A stretch of DNA of 64,000 nt from Haloplanus natans DSM 17983 (GCF_000427685.1 NZ_KE386573.1:992001-1056000), one strand, 5' to 3'; counted from the stretch's first letter, positions 18,816-27,416 are shown. Notes: generated by a model not told the origin, from the letters alone. Made by a program: numbers and translations.

Positions 18816-19295
18816 TCAGCTGTCGAATGACGGTTCGTCTCGGCGGGTCGGGGCCGCGGGCGGTGCCGGTGTCGCCGTCGCCGTCGGCGTGGCGGCGACT
18901 TTTCGTCCGCGGAACAGCACCGTGTTGGATGGGCCGTGGAGGAGGAGTACGTCGACCCGGTCGCCGGGGGCGTACGGAATCGGTTCGTCGAGGTGCCACT
19001 CCTCCCCGGGGCCGAAGGTGCCGTCTGCGCCGTAGCGTCCGTCCGTCGCGAAGTCGTAGCGCTGCTCGCTTCCGCCGTAGCGGAGGACGACGGTCAGGTC
19101 GTCGCCGGGAAGTCCCTCGCCGCTCCGGTGGGTGAGCGTCACGCCGCTGTCGGTCACCGTCGCCGCCACCTCGACCGTCGGCGTGTCGTCGGGGCCGATA
19201 GTCCCCAGGACGACGTAGCCGACGGTGCTCACGAGGAGCACAACGAGCGCGAGAAGCAACACGGTGGCGACGGCTTCCGACTGGGCCCGAGACAC
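18816..19295 (-). CDS. Type IV pilin-like protein
   Basis: 159 residues beginning MSRAQSEAVATVLLLALVVLLVS: a short polar leader followed by one hydrophobic helix, the layout of archaeal class III (prepilin peptidase) substrates. The remainder is a beta-rich extracellular domain (VEVAATVTDSGVTLTHRSGEG) ending in a Thr/Pro/Ala-rich tail (ATPTATATPAPPAAP) likely to be glycosylated or flexible. Divergently transcribed from the large Big-1 surface protein, suggesting shared envelope function. Confidence 0.75.
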   Translation of the reverse strand: MSRAQSEAVATVLLLALVVLLVSTVGYVVLGTIGPDDTPTVEVAATVTDSGVTLTHRSGEGLPGDDLTVVLRYGGSEQRYDFATDGRYGADGTFGPGEEWHLDEPIPYAPGDRVDVLLLHGPSNTVLFRGRKVAATPTATATPAPPAAPTRRDEPSFDS

Positions 19296-19396
19296 GCCCG
19301 GACGAGGGCGCCCACACTCATTAATCGCTCCGGCTTGCTATTGTTGGTGAGATTTTGGCGACAAGGCTTTTCTACCCGCTCGACTGCGTTTCCACA

Positions 19397-21088
19397 ATGG
19401 GTTTTCGCGACGCGAACCGCGCCCAGGCCATCCAGGTCGGGGCGATTCTACTCTTCGGTATCCTGATCCTCGGCATCTCCATCTATCAGGCCACGGTCGT
19501 CCCCCAGCAGAACGCCCGCGTCGAGTTCAACGCGTATCAGGAAGCGACCGACGACATGGTGTCGGTCCGAAACGACGTGGTCGCGGCGGGCACCGAGGGC
19601 ACGTCCGCGTCGACGACGGTTGCGACCGGTGCGACCTACCCCGCCCGATCCATCTTCATCAACCCCGGCGCGCCGGCGGGGACGATTTCGACCGAGGGGG
19701 CCCCGAACGTCAGCGTCGACGGCGTGCGCGCCGTCGAGAGCGAGGCCGAAAACACGCAGACGTTCTGGAACGCCACGAGCGGCACGTACGCGACCAACCG
19801 GGTGACGTTCACGCCGTCGTACAACGAGTTCGACGGCTCGCCGGTCACCGTCGCGGGGCAGGGCGTCTACCGACTCCCGGACGACCGTGTGCTCCCCATC
19901 TCGGCCGGGTCGTCGATCCGCGGGAACCGCATCACGCTGGTGACGGTCCGTGGTGACCTCGGCGCCGCCGGAGGGTCCGTCCCGGTGACGGCCGATCCGG
20001 TCTCCACGGCGACGCGGACCGTCGTCGTCACCGGGACGGGGGCGACGTTCGACGTGACCGTGCCGACCCCGATTCCCGCGTCGGCGTGGAACGACACCGT
20101 CGCACCCGACGTGGTGGCGAACCCGAACGTCGTGACGACGACGCCCGTCGGCGACGAGAGCGTTCGCATCACGTTCAACGGGAGCCGGCAGTACGAACTC
20201 CGGTTGGCCGCCGTGGAACTGCGGGCGCAGTCGGATTCGAGCACCGTCGAGCGACCCGGTGGATCGTATCTGATCGGCCTCACCGGGAACGAGACGGTCG
20301 CGACGGGCCGTGCCCGGCCGGTCGTCGCCGAGGTCCGTGACCGCTACAACAACCCGGTCAGCGGGGAAGAGGTGACGTTCGAAGTCGTCGCCGGTGGCGG
20401 CTCCTTCGCCAACGGCGGCACGCAACGTACCGTCACCACCGACGGCAACGGCCGCGCGCCCGTCGCCCTTCGCCCCGATAGCTCCGGAACGATCACCGTC
20501 GAAGCGCGGAGCGATCTGAACGGGAACGGGAATATCGAACCCTACGAGCGCACACGCTTCGGGTTCACCGCGACGGCCGGGTCGACCGACGACGGCGGGG
20601 CCGAGGAGATCAACCCGTCGGGGGATGGTGACGTGGTGCTCGTCAAGGGCGTCGCGAAGAAAGACGGCGATATCGATCTCTATTTCAACAACACGGCCGG
20701 CTCCGACCGGACGGTCAGCGAGGCTCGTGTGTCGTTCTACTACACGACGAGTCCCAGTAATGGACAAGGAAACACTCGCCAACCACCGGAGAAACTCATT
20801 TTTGGGAACACTAAGTTTCAGGTACCAGGTCAACTTAAGCCGCTCGACAGTCCGGTGACGATCCCGCAAAACTCGCCCGACGCCATCGCCTTCTCCCTGG
20901 AAACGCCCGATAGTGGTACGCAAGCAAAACCCGAAGACTTCCTAGTTCTCACCCTCAAATTCCAGGAAACCGGCGAGAGGAGTACCTACTTCATCACGCT
21001 CGAAGGGAACGATAACAACGGCAACCCGGGCGGCGGCAACGGTGGTGGTCGAGGGCCAAGTGGGAACGGTCCGCCGGGACAGAACTGA
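19397..21088 (+). CDS. Cell-surface protein with pilin-like N-terminus and Big-1 Ig-like domain
   Basis: 563 residues. The N-terminus MGFRDANRAQAIQVGAILLF followed by ILILGISIYQA is one membrane helix, probably anchoring or pilin-like. A long beta-rich, Thr/Val-rich extracellular part follows. Around residues 300-390 an invasin/Big-1 Ig-like domain is clear (AEVRDRYNNPVSGEEVTFEV, then GNGRAPVALRPDSSGTITVEA). The end is Gly/Asn/Pro-rich (NPGGGNGGGRGPSG). Codons from about 20755 to 21000 are visibly more AT-rich than the rest, a sign of a recently acquired or variable C-terminus. ATG 19397 is chosen because a TATA-like TTTTCTA lies about 25 bases upstream. Confidence 0.75.
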   Translation: MGFRDANRAQAIQVGAILLFGILILGISIYQATVVPQQNARVEFNAYQEATDDMVSVRNDVVAAGTEGTSASTTVATGATYPARSIFINPGAPAGTISTEGAPNVSVDGVRAVESEAENTQTFWNATSGTYATNRVTFTPSYNEFDGSPVTVAGQGVYRLPDDRVLPISAGSSIRGNRITLVTVRGDLGAAGGSVPVTADPVSTATRTVVVTGTGATFDVTVPTPIPASAWNDTVAPDVVANPNVVTTTPVGDESVRITFNGSRQYELRLAAVELRAQSDSSTVERPGGSYLIGLTGNETVATGRARPVVAEVRDRYNNPVSGEEVTFEVVAGGGSFANGGTQRTVTTDGNGRAPVALRPDSSGTITVEARSDLNGNGNIEPYERTRFGFTATAGSTDDGGAEEINPSGDGDVVLVKGVAKKDGDIDLYFNNTAGSDRTVSEARVSFYYTTSPSNGQGNTRQPPEKLIFGNTKFQVPGQLKPLDSPVTIPQNSPDAIAFSLETPDSGTQAKPEDFLVLTLKFQETGERSTYFITLEGNDNNGNPGGGNGGGRGPSGNGPPGQN

Positions 21089-21102
21089 GCCCTCGATCCG
21101 AG

Positions 21103-21305
21103 TCAGCCCCCGTCTTCCTCCACCACTTCGGGATCGCTCATCGCGCTCCGCAAACCGTCGAGTCCGTTGACTCATAGTGTTTGTTGTAAGTCATTACCGG
21201 TGGGTCGCCGGACCGCCTTGGCGACTCACCGGTAACCAGTTACAATAAACACTATCACTCCGACACCAGCGCGATGTCGCGTTCGTCGCCGTCGACGAGT
21301 GCCCG
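21103..21305 (-). pseudogene. DUF2150 3'-end remnant split by a miniature element
   Basis: On the minus strand, after removing the element at 21175-21254 and one TCA copy, the sequence reads LVDGDERDIALVSE, a TGA, then VNGLDGLRSAMSDPEVVEED. This matches the C-terminus of the intact DUF2150 protein encoded at 24216-24797 (VDGDELDIALVEDLEYGLVSEWVNGLDSLQSAMSDPEVVEEDED), with a seven-residue deletion and the Trp codon TGG changed to TGA. Only the last 50 or so codons survive. It is a decayed partial paralogue, about 3 kb from the intact copy and in the same orientation. Confidence 0.8.
21175..21254. mobile_element. 80-bp palindromic MITE, copy A
   Basis: Ends TAGTGTTTGTTGTAA and TTACAATAAACACTA are inverted repeats; the centre ACCGGTGGGTCGCC ... 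GGCGACTCACCGGT folds into a long stem. It is flanked on both sides by TCA (21172-21174 and 21255-21257) in direct orientation, i.e. a 3-bp target duplication. It interrupts a DUF2150 gene remnant. No coding capacity; must be moved by a transposase encoded elsewhere. Confidence 0.8.
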
Positions 21306-21414
21306 TTCAGACGGGAGGGGCCAGCGCGGAGCGATCCGAACGTAGGTCAATCCTCGACAGGATCGAAACGCCAATCGCGGGACGGATGATGTTCCGAGAC
21401 GCGCCCACACGATG
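21306..21414. other. Gap between gene remnant and ABC transporter
   Basis: No gene or repeat is recognised. Sequence around 21355-21380 (GACAGGATCGAAACGCC) has no family match that I can see; probably the decayed upstream part of the DUF2150 remnant and the transporter terminator. Confidence 0.3.
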
Positions 21415-22149
21415 TCAGAGGAGCCGGGAGAGGAAGGCCCGTCCGCGCTCGGTCTCGGGGTTCTCAAAGAACGACTCGGGGTGGCCCTGTTCGACCACCT
21501 CACCCTCGGCCATGAGGACCACCCGGTCACAGACTTCGCGGGCGAACCCCATCTCGTGGGTGACGACGAGCATAGTCATCCCCTCGGCGGCGAGGTCGCC
21601 GATGACGCCGAGGACGTCGCCGACGAGTTCGGGGTCGAGCGCGCTCGTCACCTCGTCGAACAGCATCACCTCGGGCTTCATGGCCAGCGCACGGGCGATG
21701 GCCACCCGCTGTTGTTGCCCGCCGGACAGTTCCCCGGGGTACGACTCGGTCTGGTCGGCCAGGCCGACGCGGTCGAGGAGCGTCCGCGCCCGTTCGTCCG
21801 CCTCGTCGCCGGGGATGCCACGGACCTTTCGTGGCGCGACGGCGACGTTCTCCAGTGCGGTCATGTGCGGGAACAGATTAAACGACTGGAACACCATCCC
21901 GACGCGCTGTCGGACGGCGTTGACATCCATCTCGGAGACGGCCTGCCCCCCGATACGAATCTCCCCGGCCTGAATTTCTTCCAGTCGGTTGACACAGCGC
22001 AGGAGCGTCGATTTTCCCGACCCGGACGGGCCGATCACGACCACTACCTCCCGTTCGCCGACGCTCAGGTCGACGTCCCGCAACACCTGTGTCTCGCCGA
22101 AGTATTTATTTACCCCGTCGAACTCGATCAGCGGGCGACCGCCGCTCAC
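21415..22149 (-). CDS. Polar amino-acid ABC transporter ATP-binding protein
   Basis: 244-residue ATPase of the GlnQ/HisP class. Walker [11 protein letters not shown]-loop [12 protein letters not shown], signature [15 protein letters not shown], Walker [15 protein letters not shown] (the [10 protein letters not shown] form is typical of polar amino-acid importers), and the switch His in VVTHEMGFA. Third gene of an operon reading binding protein, permease, ATPase; its start overlaps the permease stop by four bases (22146-22149). Confidence 0.92.
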   Translation of the reverse strand: MSGGRPLIEFDGVNKYFGETQVLRDVDLSVGEREVVVVIGPSGSGKSTLLRCVNRLEEIQAGEIRIGGQAVSEMDVNAVRQRVGMVFQSFNLFPHMTALENVAVAPRKVRGIPGDEADERARTLLDRVGLADQTESYPGELSGGQQQRVAIARALAMKPEVMLFDEVTSALDPELVGDVLGVIGDLAAEGMTMLVVTHEMGFAREVCDRVVLMAEGEVVEQGHPESFFENPETERGRAFLSRLL

Positions 22150-22973
22150 GCGCTCTCACCCGCGGGGTCGGCACGCGCCTCTAAGTAGCGCACGAACTTC
22201 CCGAGCGGAATCGTGATCGTGAGGTAGAGAATCGCCGCCCAGAGGATCGGCGTCCAGATGTCGAACGTCGCGCTGTTGATGTTCTGGACCGTACTGATGA
22301 TCTCGGGTACCGCGAGCACCGACAGGAGCGAGGTGTCTTTCACGAGGATCACTTGGTCGTTACCGATGGCTGCGAGGGCGTTGCGCCACGCCTGTGGCAA
22401 CACCACTTCCCGCATCGACTGGGCGTAGGACATTCCGAGCGACCGCGCGGCCTCCATTTGGCCGTCCGGGACGGCTTCGACGCCGCCACGGATCGCCTCG
22501 CCGATGTAGGCGGCGTGGTTCAGCGTCAGCCCGATGATCGCCGCGGGAATGGAGAAGTTCGCGATGGGAAACTCGCCGGCGGCCCAGAACGCCGGGATAC
22601 CGGAGTAGATGACGATGAGTTGGAAGAGAAGCGGTGTTCCGCGGAAGAATTCGATGTAGCCTTTCGCGATCCCGCGTGTCATCGTCGTCTCCGAGATCCG
22701 TCCGAGTCCGACGGCGAACCCGCTGACGACCGAGAGGACGCTACTGACGACGACGATCCTGACGACGACGAGAAATGCATCGACGAACTGTGGATGGAGG
22801 ATCTCGACGAACAGCGAGGGATCGACCTGTCGCCAGAGGATCAGCCCCAAGAACGCGGCGACGACGAGGGTGAACGCCCCCGACGCAGCCATCCCGACGT
22901 ACTTGAGCGTCCGGTCGTCGAACGTCGGACTCGCCGCGGTCTCGTCGGCGTCTCGACTCCCCGTGTCCGTCAT
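22146..22973 (-). CDS. Polar amino-acid ABC transporter permease
   Basis: 275 residues with about five or six helices. The HisM/GlnP-type permease motif is present: [20 protein letters not shown] and [27 protein letters not shown], the latter being the EAA-like loop that contacts the ATPase. [15 protein letters not shown] is another hallmark of this family. The N-terminal 30 residues are polar ([17 protein letters not shown]). One permease gene is present, so the channel is probably a homodimer. Confidence 0.9.
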   Translation of the reverse strand: MTDTGSRDADETAASPTFDDRTLKYVGMAASGAFTLVVAAFLGLILWRQVDPSLFVEILHPQFVDAFLVVVRIVVVSSVLSVVSGFAVGLGRISETTMTRGIAKGYIEFFRGTPLLFQLIVIYSGIPAFWAAGEFPIANFSIPAAIIGLTLNHAAYIGEAIRGGVEAVPDGQMEAARSLGMSYAQSMREVVLPQAWRNALAAIGNDQVILVKDTSLLSVLAVPEIISTVQNINSATFDIWTPILWAAILYLTITIPLGKFVRYLEARADPAGESA

Positions 22974-23027
22974 GGGCGTTCCGAAGCGGCGGTGTCTACT
23001 TGAATCCGCGTCCTATGCACGGGTCGA

Positions 23028-23924
23028 TTACCCCGAGAAGTATTGGCCGTAGATTTCGTCGTAGGTGCCGTCCTCGCGGATCGCCGCGAGCGCTTCGTTC
23101 ACCCGTTGACGGAACTCGTCGTCGTCCTGCCGGAATGCGATCCCGTACTCTTCGATCGTAAGGGTGAGGTACGGCGGTGCGTTCTTGCCCGCGTCGGCGG
23201 CGGCGCCCTCGCCCTCGACGAACCGGACGGCGTCGTTCTGATCCGCGAACTCGCCGTTGACCGTGTTGTCGTTGATCACCGCGACGACTTGATTGTTGAT
23301 CAGCGCGTCGAACGCCGCCGGAATCTGGTCGTAGCGCTTGATCGCCAGGTCGCCGCCGAACTCCGATTTCAGTTCCTCGGCCGCGTTCGCGCCGGTCGTC
23401 CCCTTCTGGACCCCGACGGTCTTGCCCTTGAGGTCGGTCCGTGCGGTAATGTCGCTGTCTTTCAGGACGAGGATCGTCTGGTAGGCGGTGAAATACGGGT
23501 CGGAGAAATCGACCTGCTGGTCCCGCGTCTCGTTGATCGTCATCGCGCTCATCACGACCCGGAAGTTGCCGTTGTTGAGCGACGAGATGATGGTGTCGAA
23601 ACTCGTGTCGGTGAAGTTCGGGGTGATCCCGAGTTGGTCCTCGAAAACGGCCTGCGCGATACTCACGTCGAATCCCTTGAGTTCGCCATCGGTGGTCTTG
23701 TACTCGAACGGGCGGTAGGGGATGTCTGACCCGATGTCGACCGAGTCGGGGAGCGTCGAACCCGACTCCATTCCCGAACCGGTTTCGGTTCCAGCCTCGT
23801 CCGTGTCCGACTCGGACCCGCTCGTGTCGGCCCCGCTACCGGCACAGCCGGCCAGCGCGGCGAGCCCCCCGACGCCAACGGTGGTGAGGTACGCTCGCCG
23901 ATCGATGTTCGGTTCGTCACTCAT
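23028..23924 (-). CDS. Tat-exported lipoprotein, amino-acid binding protein of ABC importer
   Basis: 298 residues. The signal peptide has a twin arginine (IDRRAYLTTVGVGGLAALAGC) with a lipobox ending in Cys, so it is exported folded and lipid-anchored outside the membrane. A Ser/Thr/Glu/Asp/Gly linker follows, then a type II periplasmic binding fold of the SBP_bac_3 family (YRPFEYKTTDGELKGFDVSI, MTINETRDQQVDFSDPYF, GKTVGVQKGTTGANAAEEL). Likely substrate a polar amino acid. First gene of the operon; a palindromic operator-like site lies just upstream. Confidence 0.92.
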   Translation of the reverse strand: MSDEPNIDRRAYLTTVGVGGLAALAGCAGSGADTSGSESDTDEAGTETGSGMESGSTLPDSVDIGSDIPYRPFEYKTTDGELKGFDVSIAQAVFEDQLGITPNFTDTSFDTIISSLNNGNFRVVMSAMTINETRDQQVDFSDPYFTAYQTILVLKDSDITARTDLKGKTVGVQKGTTGANAAEELKSEFGGDLAIKRYDQIPAAFDALINNQVVAVINDNTVNGEFADQNDAVRFVEGEGAAADAGKNAPPYLTLTIEEYGIAFRQDDDEFRQRVNEALAAIREDGTYDEIYGQYFSG

Positions 23925-23933
23925 AGACTCATA

Positions 23934-23950
23934 TACCCTATATCAGGGTA
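23934..23950. promoter_or_regulatory. Operator-like palindrome over the ABC operon promoter
   Basis: TACCCTATATCAGGGTA is a 17-bp inverted repeat with perfect 6-bp arms (TACCCT/AGGGTA). Its central ATAT overlaps a TATA-like element 15-25 bases before the ATG at 23924, so a bound repressor would block transcription of the amino-acid transporter. The regulator is not identified. Confidence 0.6.
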
Positions 23951-24215
23951 TTCAAACTTTCGAACCCAAGAAATGTGGCGCTTCGTAATACAAACGTCCA
24001 CCATCTACGCCGTTGACATCCTCCGAAGGGATAGCGACGACGTGACCCACCTCCGCGTTCAACCGATCGGCGACGGTTCATAAGACACCGTTCGTACTCC
24101 GATATTCGCTCCACGGCGACGGCCTCACGGACCGAGGTCGATAGCTATCTGTGAGAGATCGTCGGGGATGCAGAGCCGACGAGAGGAGGGTGACTCGATC
24201 GGACGACGGCGACCG
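23951..24215. other. Intergenic region between ABC operon and DUF2150
   Basis: No coding frame is credible. The motif TTGACATCCTCC (24013-24024) resembles the terminal sequence of some haloarchaeal IS200/IS605 elements, but nothing else of such an element is present. The rest shows no repeat or RNA gene that I can recognise. Confidence 0.35.
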
Positions 24216-24797
24216 CTAATCCTCGTCCTCTTCGACCACTTCCGGATCGCTCATCGCGCTCTGGAGACTATCGAGCCCGTTGACCCACTCCGACACCAGG
24301 CCGTACTCCAGGTCCTCGACCAAGGCGATGTCGAGTTCGTCGCCGTCGACGATACGCGTGCCCGCCTGGACGAGATAGCCCAGCGCGGCGTCTAAGTCCT
24401 CGTTGGCCTCGGCGTCGGCCGCGGCGTGGACGTACTCCTCGATGGTCCCGTCCTCGGTGGGGCCGGCGGCGATGTACTCCTCGGCGGCGTAGAAGACACA
24501 GACCAGACTGGTCTGGACGCCGTCGACCAGCATCCGTTTCTCCTCGTCGTCCAGATCCACGTCGTCGAGGACGATATCCCGGACGCCGGCCAGTTCCTCG
24601 ACGGCGGCCTCCTCGTCGAGGCGGCCGTCCTCGTAGGCGTTGATGATCTTCGCGACGGCGATGGCGGCGTCGTCCTGCAGGTTGAGCAGGAGACGCGCCG
24701 AATCCTCGTTTTCGGGGTCCAGTTCCTCCTCGGCTACCCGCCCGATCCAGTTCTGCCAGCGGTCTTCCGTGTAGAACGTGTCCTCCACGTCGGTCAT
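24216..24797 (-). CDS. DUF2150 family protein
   Basis: 193-residue, very acidic, all-helical protein. TFYTEDRWQNWIGRVAEEEL at the start and LLLNLQDDAAIAVAKIINAYEDGRLDEEAAVEELA are typical of the haloarchaeal DUF2150 family (identified from memory). No catalytic motif is seen; two conserved hydrophobic helices (VDGVQTSLVCVFYAAEEYIA) suggest a dimeric helical bundle. ATG 24797 matches family starts. A decayed copy of its 3' end lies at 21103-21305. Confidence 0.8.
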   Translation of the reverse strand: MTDVEDTFYTEDRWQNWIGRVAEEELDPENEDSARLLLNLQDDAAIAVAKIINAYEDGRLDEEAAVEELAGVRDIVLDDVDLDDEEKRMLVDGVQTSLVCVFYAAEEYIAAGPTEDGTIEEYVHAAADAEANEDLDAALGYLVQAGTRIVDGDELDIALVEDLEYGLVSEWVNGLDSLQSAMSDPEVVEEDED

Positions 24798-24833
24798 ACC
24801 CTGAAGGAACGTTCGTGGACTCAAAGACCTTTC

Positions 24834-25709
24834 CTATGCGTCCCCGAGCGCCCCGTCTCGGGCGGTAAGCGTCGCCTCGGTGTCGATGTCGTACACCCGC
24901 GCGGGCGTCTCGACGTGCGCCCGCCGAACGGCGTCGTCGTAGCCCTCGTCGAGCAACAGTCGAACGCGTCGGGGCACGGTCTTGGGCCCCATCACCGCCC
25001 CCGGCCGGTCGGGGTCGTCTACGAAATCCGTCTCCATCAGGAACGGCACCCCGCTCTCGGCGGCCTCGCGGAGCCACTCCTTTCGACACATGACACTCGG
25101 TGTCGGGCCGGCGAGCGTCGGTCCCGCGTAATGTTTGACGACCCGGTGGGCCGGGAGCCCGCGCGCCTCGGCCCAGTCGGCGATATCGGTGAGGTCCTCG
25201 CTGGCCTCGGTGTGGAGTTGGACCGCGCAGTCGGCCGCCGCGCCCAGCGCCAACCCGTATTTCAGGACCGCGTTCGAGGCGTCCCACACCGCGTCGGTCG
25301 TGTCGTAGTGGGGCCGCCCGGTCTTGAGCGCGAGCGCGCGCCCGTCGCGGACGTACTCGGCGGCGGTATCGAGACCGGCCTGCATCAGGTCCCGGGCGTC
25401 CTCGGGCGCGAACCCCCGTTCGTCGACGAGCCTGGAGACGAGGCCGGGGTGGACGCCGAGGACGGGCCACGCCCGGCCGGGGAGCAGGTCGTCCGCGTCG
25501 GCGACGACGTCGAGGGTGCGGTCGAAGACGGCCCGGAAATCGTCGCCGGTGTCGGCTTCGACCCCGAGGTGCCACGAGGGTTTGTTGACGACGAGGAGAT
25601 GCGTCCCGCCGAGGCGGCGGAAGTCGCGTACGGCGTCGAGCCCGCGGCCGGCGTCCGGGTCGAGGTGGAGGTGGTCGTCGAGGACGGGCGCGTCGAGGTC
25701 GCTAGTCAC
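24834..25709 (-). CDS. TatD-related metal-dependent hydrolase (COG1099 type)
   Basis: 291 residues of the amidohydrolase/TatD superfamily. Metal-binding motifs are visible in order: VLDDHLHL (two His), the central Lys in ALALKTGRPHYD, VQLHTEAS (His), KHYAG (His) and METDFVDDPDRPG (Asp). This combination fits the archaeal COG1099 branch of TatD-like hydrolases, substrate unknown. The gene lies about 35 bases upstream of DUF2150 on the same strand, so they may share a transcript. Confidence 0.85.
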   Translation of the reverse strand: MTSDLDAPVLDDHLHLDPDAGRGLDAVRDFRRLGGTHLLVVNKPSWHLGVEADTGDDFRAVFDRTLDVVADADDLLPGRAWPVLGVHPGLVSRLVDERGFAPEDARDLMQAGLDTAAEYVRDGRALALKTGRPHYDTTDAVWDASNAVLKYGLALGAAADCAVQLHTEASEDLTDIADWAEARGLPAHRVVKHYAGPTLAGPTPSVMCRKEWLREAAESGVPFLMETDFVDDPDRPGAVMGPKTVPRRVRLLLDEGYDDAVRRAHVETPARVYDIDTEATLTARDGALGDA

Positions 25710-25739
25710 GGGAGATCGTCGGCACGCGCGGGTAAAAAA

Positions 25740-26204
25740 TTAGCCGTCCACGTCGCCGTCGAGCGTGACGCTCCCCCCGGCTGCGTTGCGGAGGGCGTCC
25801 GAGCGGCCGTGTTCGCCGGGCGCGATGGCGAGCGTCCGGAGACCGCAGGCGTTGGCCGCCTCGATGGCGGGTTTGAAGTCCGTATCCCGCGAGGCGACGG
25901 CGATAACGTCCGCCCGTCCTTCGACGGCGAAGCGGGTGAGGTCGACGGCGAGTTTCACGTCCACGTCGCCACTGGTGACGACCACCTCGAACCCGCGGGC
26001 CTCGGCCGCCTGGATGAGCTCCGGCGTCGCGTGTTCGTCGACGTAGAGCCGAGTGGTCGCCGGTCGACCCGCCGCGGCGGCGGCCCCGCGCACGTCGTCC
26101 AGGTCGACGTCGAACTCCCCGCGGAGCACGTTGGGACCGTCGACGAACAGCGCCACGCGGGGGGCGCTCCCGTCGTCGTCCGAGCGCCGACCGAACAGAT
26201 CCAT
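25740..26204 (-). CDS. NYN-domain (PIN-like) ribonuclease candidate
   Basis: 154 residues. VALFVDGPNVLRGEF is the first acidic motif of the NYN/LabA fold, SGDVDVKLAVDLTRFA and VIAVASRDTDFKPAIEAA give the remaining conserved Asp residues (GDxD and SxDxDF), and LRTLAIAPGE ends the fold. NYN proteins are PIN-like metal-dependent RNases, but the RNA target here is unknown. ATG 26204 is preferred since a TATA-like GTATATGT lies about 25 bases upstream on the minus strand. Confidence 0.85.
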   Translation of the reverse strand: MDLFGRRSDDDGSAPRVALFVDGPNVLRGEFDVDLDDVRGAAAAAGRPATTRLYVDEHATPELIQAAEARGFEVVVTSGDVDVKLAVDLTRFAVEGRADVIAVASRDTDFKPAIEAANACGLRTLAIAPGEHGRSDALRNAAGGSVTLDGDVDG

Positions 26205-26315
26205 GGGGCTCGTACCCTTTTCGCGGACATATACGTCCCGGTCTCGTCCGGGCGCAGTTCCGTCGCTGATAATCGAGGGCGTACCGTTATCACCCGCTCC
26301 CCCCTGTCTCGTGGT

Positions 26316-26672
26316 ATGCTCTCCGTGGCCGCCCTTTCGCTGGACGGGACGCCCTTCGATTCGACCGAGTTCTCCCGACTCTGGTTTCTCGCGGCGCTCA
26401 CCTACGGCGTCGGCGACATCGTCACCACCGTTTCCCTCGTCGGGTTCAGCGACTCGGTGAACGAGGGCAACGCCCTCCTCCGGGCGGCCATCGAAGGGTT
26501 CGGCCTGTGGGGTCTGATCGGCCTGAAACTGGCCGCGTTCCTGATCTGTCTGGGCGTCAGCCTCTACGGCGCCCGCGACGCCGACACCGCGCTCTACTAC
26601 GGCCCCCCGGCGATGCTCGCCGTCGTCGGCGCGTTCACCACCGCGTACAATCTCCGCCTCCTGATCGGGTAG
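26316..26672 (+). CDS. Small four-helix membrane protein (DUF5658-like)
   Basis: 118 residues with hydrophobic segments at about 21-40 (RLWFLAALTYGVGDIVTTVS), 63-85 (GLWGLIGLKLAAFLICLGVS) and 92-115. The arrangement and the YGVGDIVTT and GLKLAAF motifs resemble a haloarchaeal family I recall as DUF5658. Function unknown. ATG at 26316; the frame is open far upstream but that is a shadow of genes on the other strand. Convergent with the broken VOC gene. Confidence 0.7.
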   Translation: MLSVAALSLDGTPFDSTEFSRLWFLAALTYGVGDIVTTVSLVGFSDSVNEGNALLRAAIEGFGLWGLIGLKLAAFLICLGVSLYGARDADTALYYGPPAMLAVVGAFTTAYNLRLLIG

Positions 26673-26677
26673 GCTGT

Positions 26678-27416
26678 CTACCCCCGTTCGAGACGGATCG
26701 TGAGTCCGTCCGGTTCCGTGCGCCCCTTCCAGACGTTGCAGCCGACGTGGTGGTGGTCGTCGAGGGCGAGAAAGAGCGCCGAGGGCATCGACTGCCGGAC
26801 ATTGATACTGTTTATTGTAACTGGTTACCGGTGGGTCGCCGGACCGGCTTGGCGACCCACCGATAATCACTATGAGACCGAGGCCGTCGACGTATGAACG
26901 ACTGTGCGCCCGACAGCGACGAGACTTCGAGGTGGACGTGGCTCAGGTCGGTCCCCGACGGGAGCCGATCCGCGCCGGTCGACGCCTCGCGGGGCGGATC
27001 GAGAGATAGCGGGAGCGTGTCCATCGCCACGGTCCCGTCGTCGGTCACCGGCCACGGCGGCCGGTCGCGATACAGTTCCATCCCGTTGGCCTCCGGATCG
27101 GACAAGTAAAGCGCCTCGCTGACGTGGTGGTCCGACGGGCCGTCGAGGCGCCATCCCTCCTCGATCCGGGTCAGGGCGTCGCCGAGCGCAGACCGCGGGG
27201 GGACCCGAAACGCCGCGTGAAAGGGTCCCGCCTCGTCCGGCCGCCGGGGGGCCGGTCGGGCGCCGCGAGAGGGACCAGAAGGGGGTCGTCGACGCCGAGG
27301 ACGGCCCGGTCGGCGTCTCGGGCGAGCGTATCCAGTCCGATCACGTCCGCGTAGAACTCGACCATCCGATCGAGGTCGGCCACTCGGAGCGCGACTCGTT
27401 CGGCGTGTCCGGCCAT
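26678..27416 (-). pseudogene. VOC (glyoxalase/dioxygenase) family gene, broken three times
   Basis: Minus-strand sequence encodes a two-module VOC protein: MAGHAERVALRVADLDRMVEFY..., then EALYLSDPEANGMELYRDRPPW, then LSHVHLEVSSL..., GLGLNVRQSMPSALFLA and HHHVGCNVWKGRTEPDG. Three lesions are visible: a frameshift at the G6 run 27246-27251; an extra base near 26896 (SGAQSF then YVDGLGL in another frame); and miniature element B at 26806-26872. Excising B plus one TGA copy restores GLGLNVRQSMP exactly. Ring-cleavage or glyoxalase-like chemistry would be expected of the intact form; this copy should be inactive. Confidence 0.88.
26806..26872. mobile_element. Palindromic MITE, copy B (67 bp, internally shortened)
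   Basis: Left end TACTGTTTATTGTAACTGG, right end ATAATCACTA, with central stem ACCGGTGGGTCGCC/GGCGACCCACCG. The right arm lacks about 13 bases present in the 80-bp copies. Flanked by TGA on both sides (26803-26805 and 26873-26875), the complement of the TCA flanking the other copies. Its exact removal restores the reading frame of the VOC gene. Confidence 0.85.

Noticed and set aside
24013..24024. TTGACATCCTCC as the end of an IS200/IS605 element
   Set aside because: Only twelve bases, no transposase or opposite end in the surrounding sequence.
24426..26315. Long plus-strand frame ahead of the small membrane gene at 26316
   Set aside because: It is antisense to DUF2150, TatD-like and NYN genes, all of which have clear motifs; only the last 118 codons form a credible protein.
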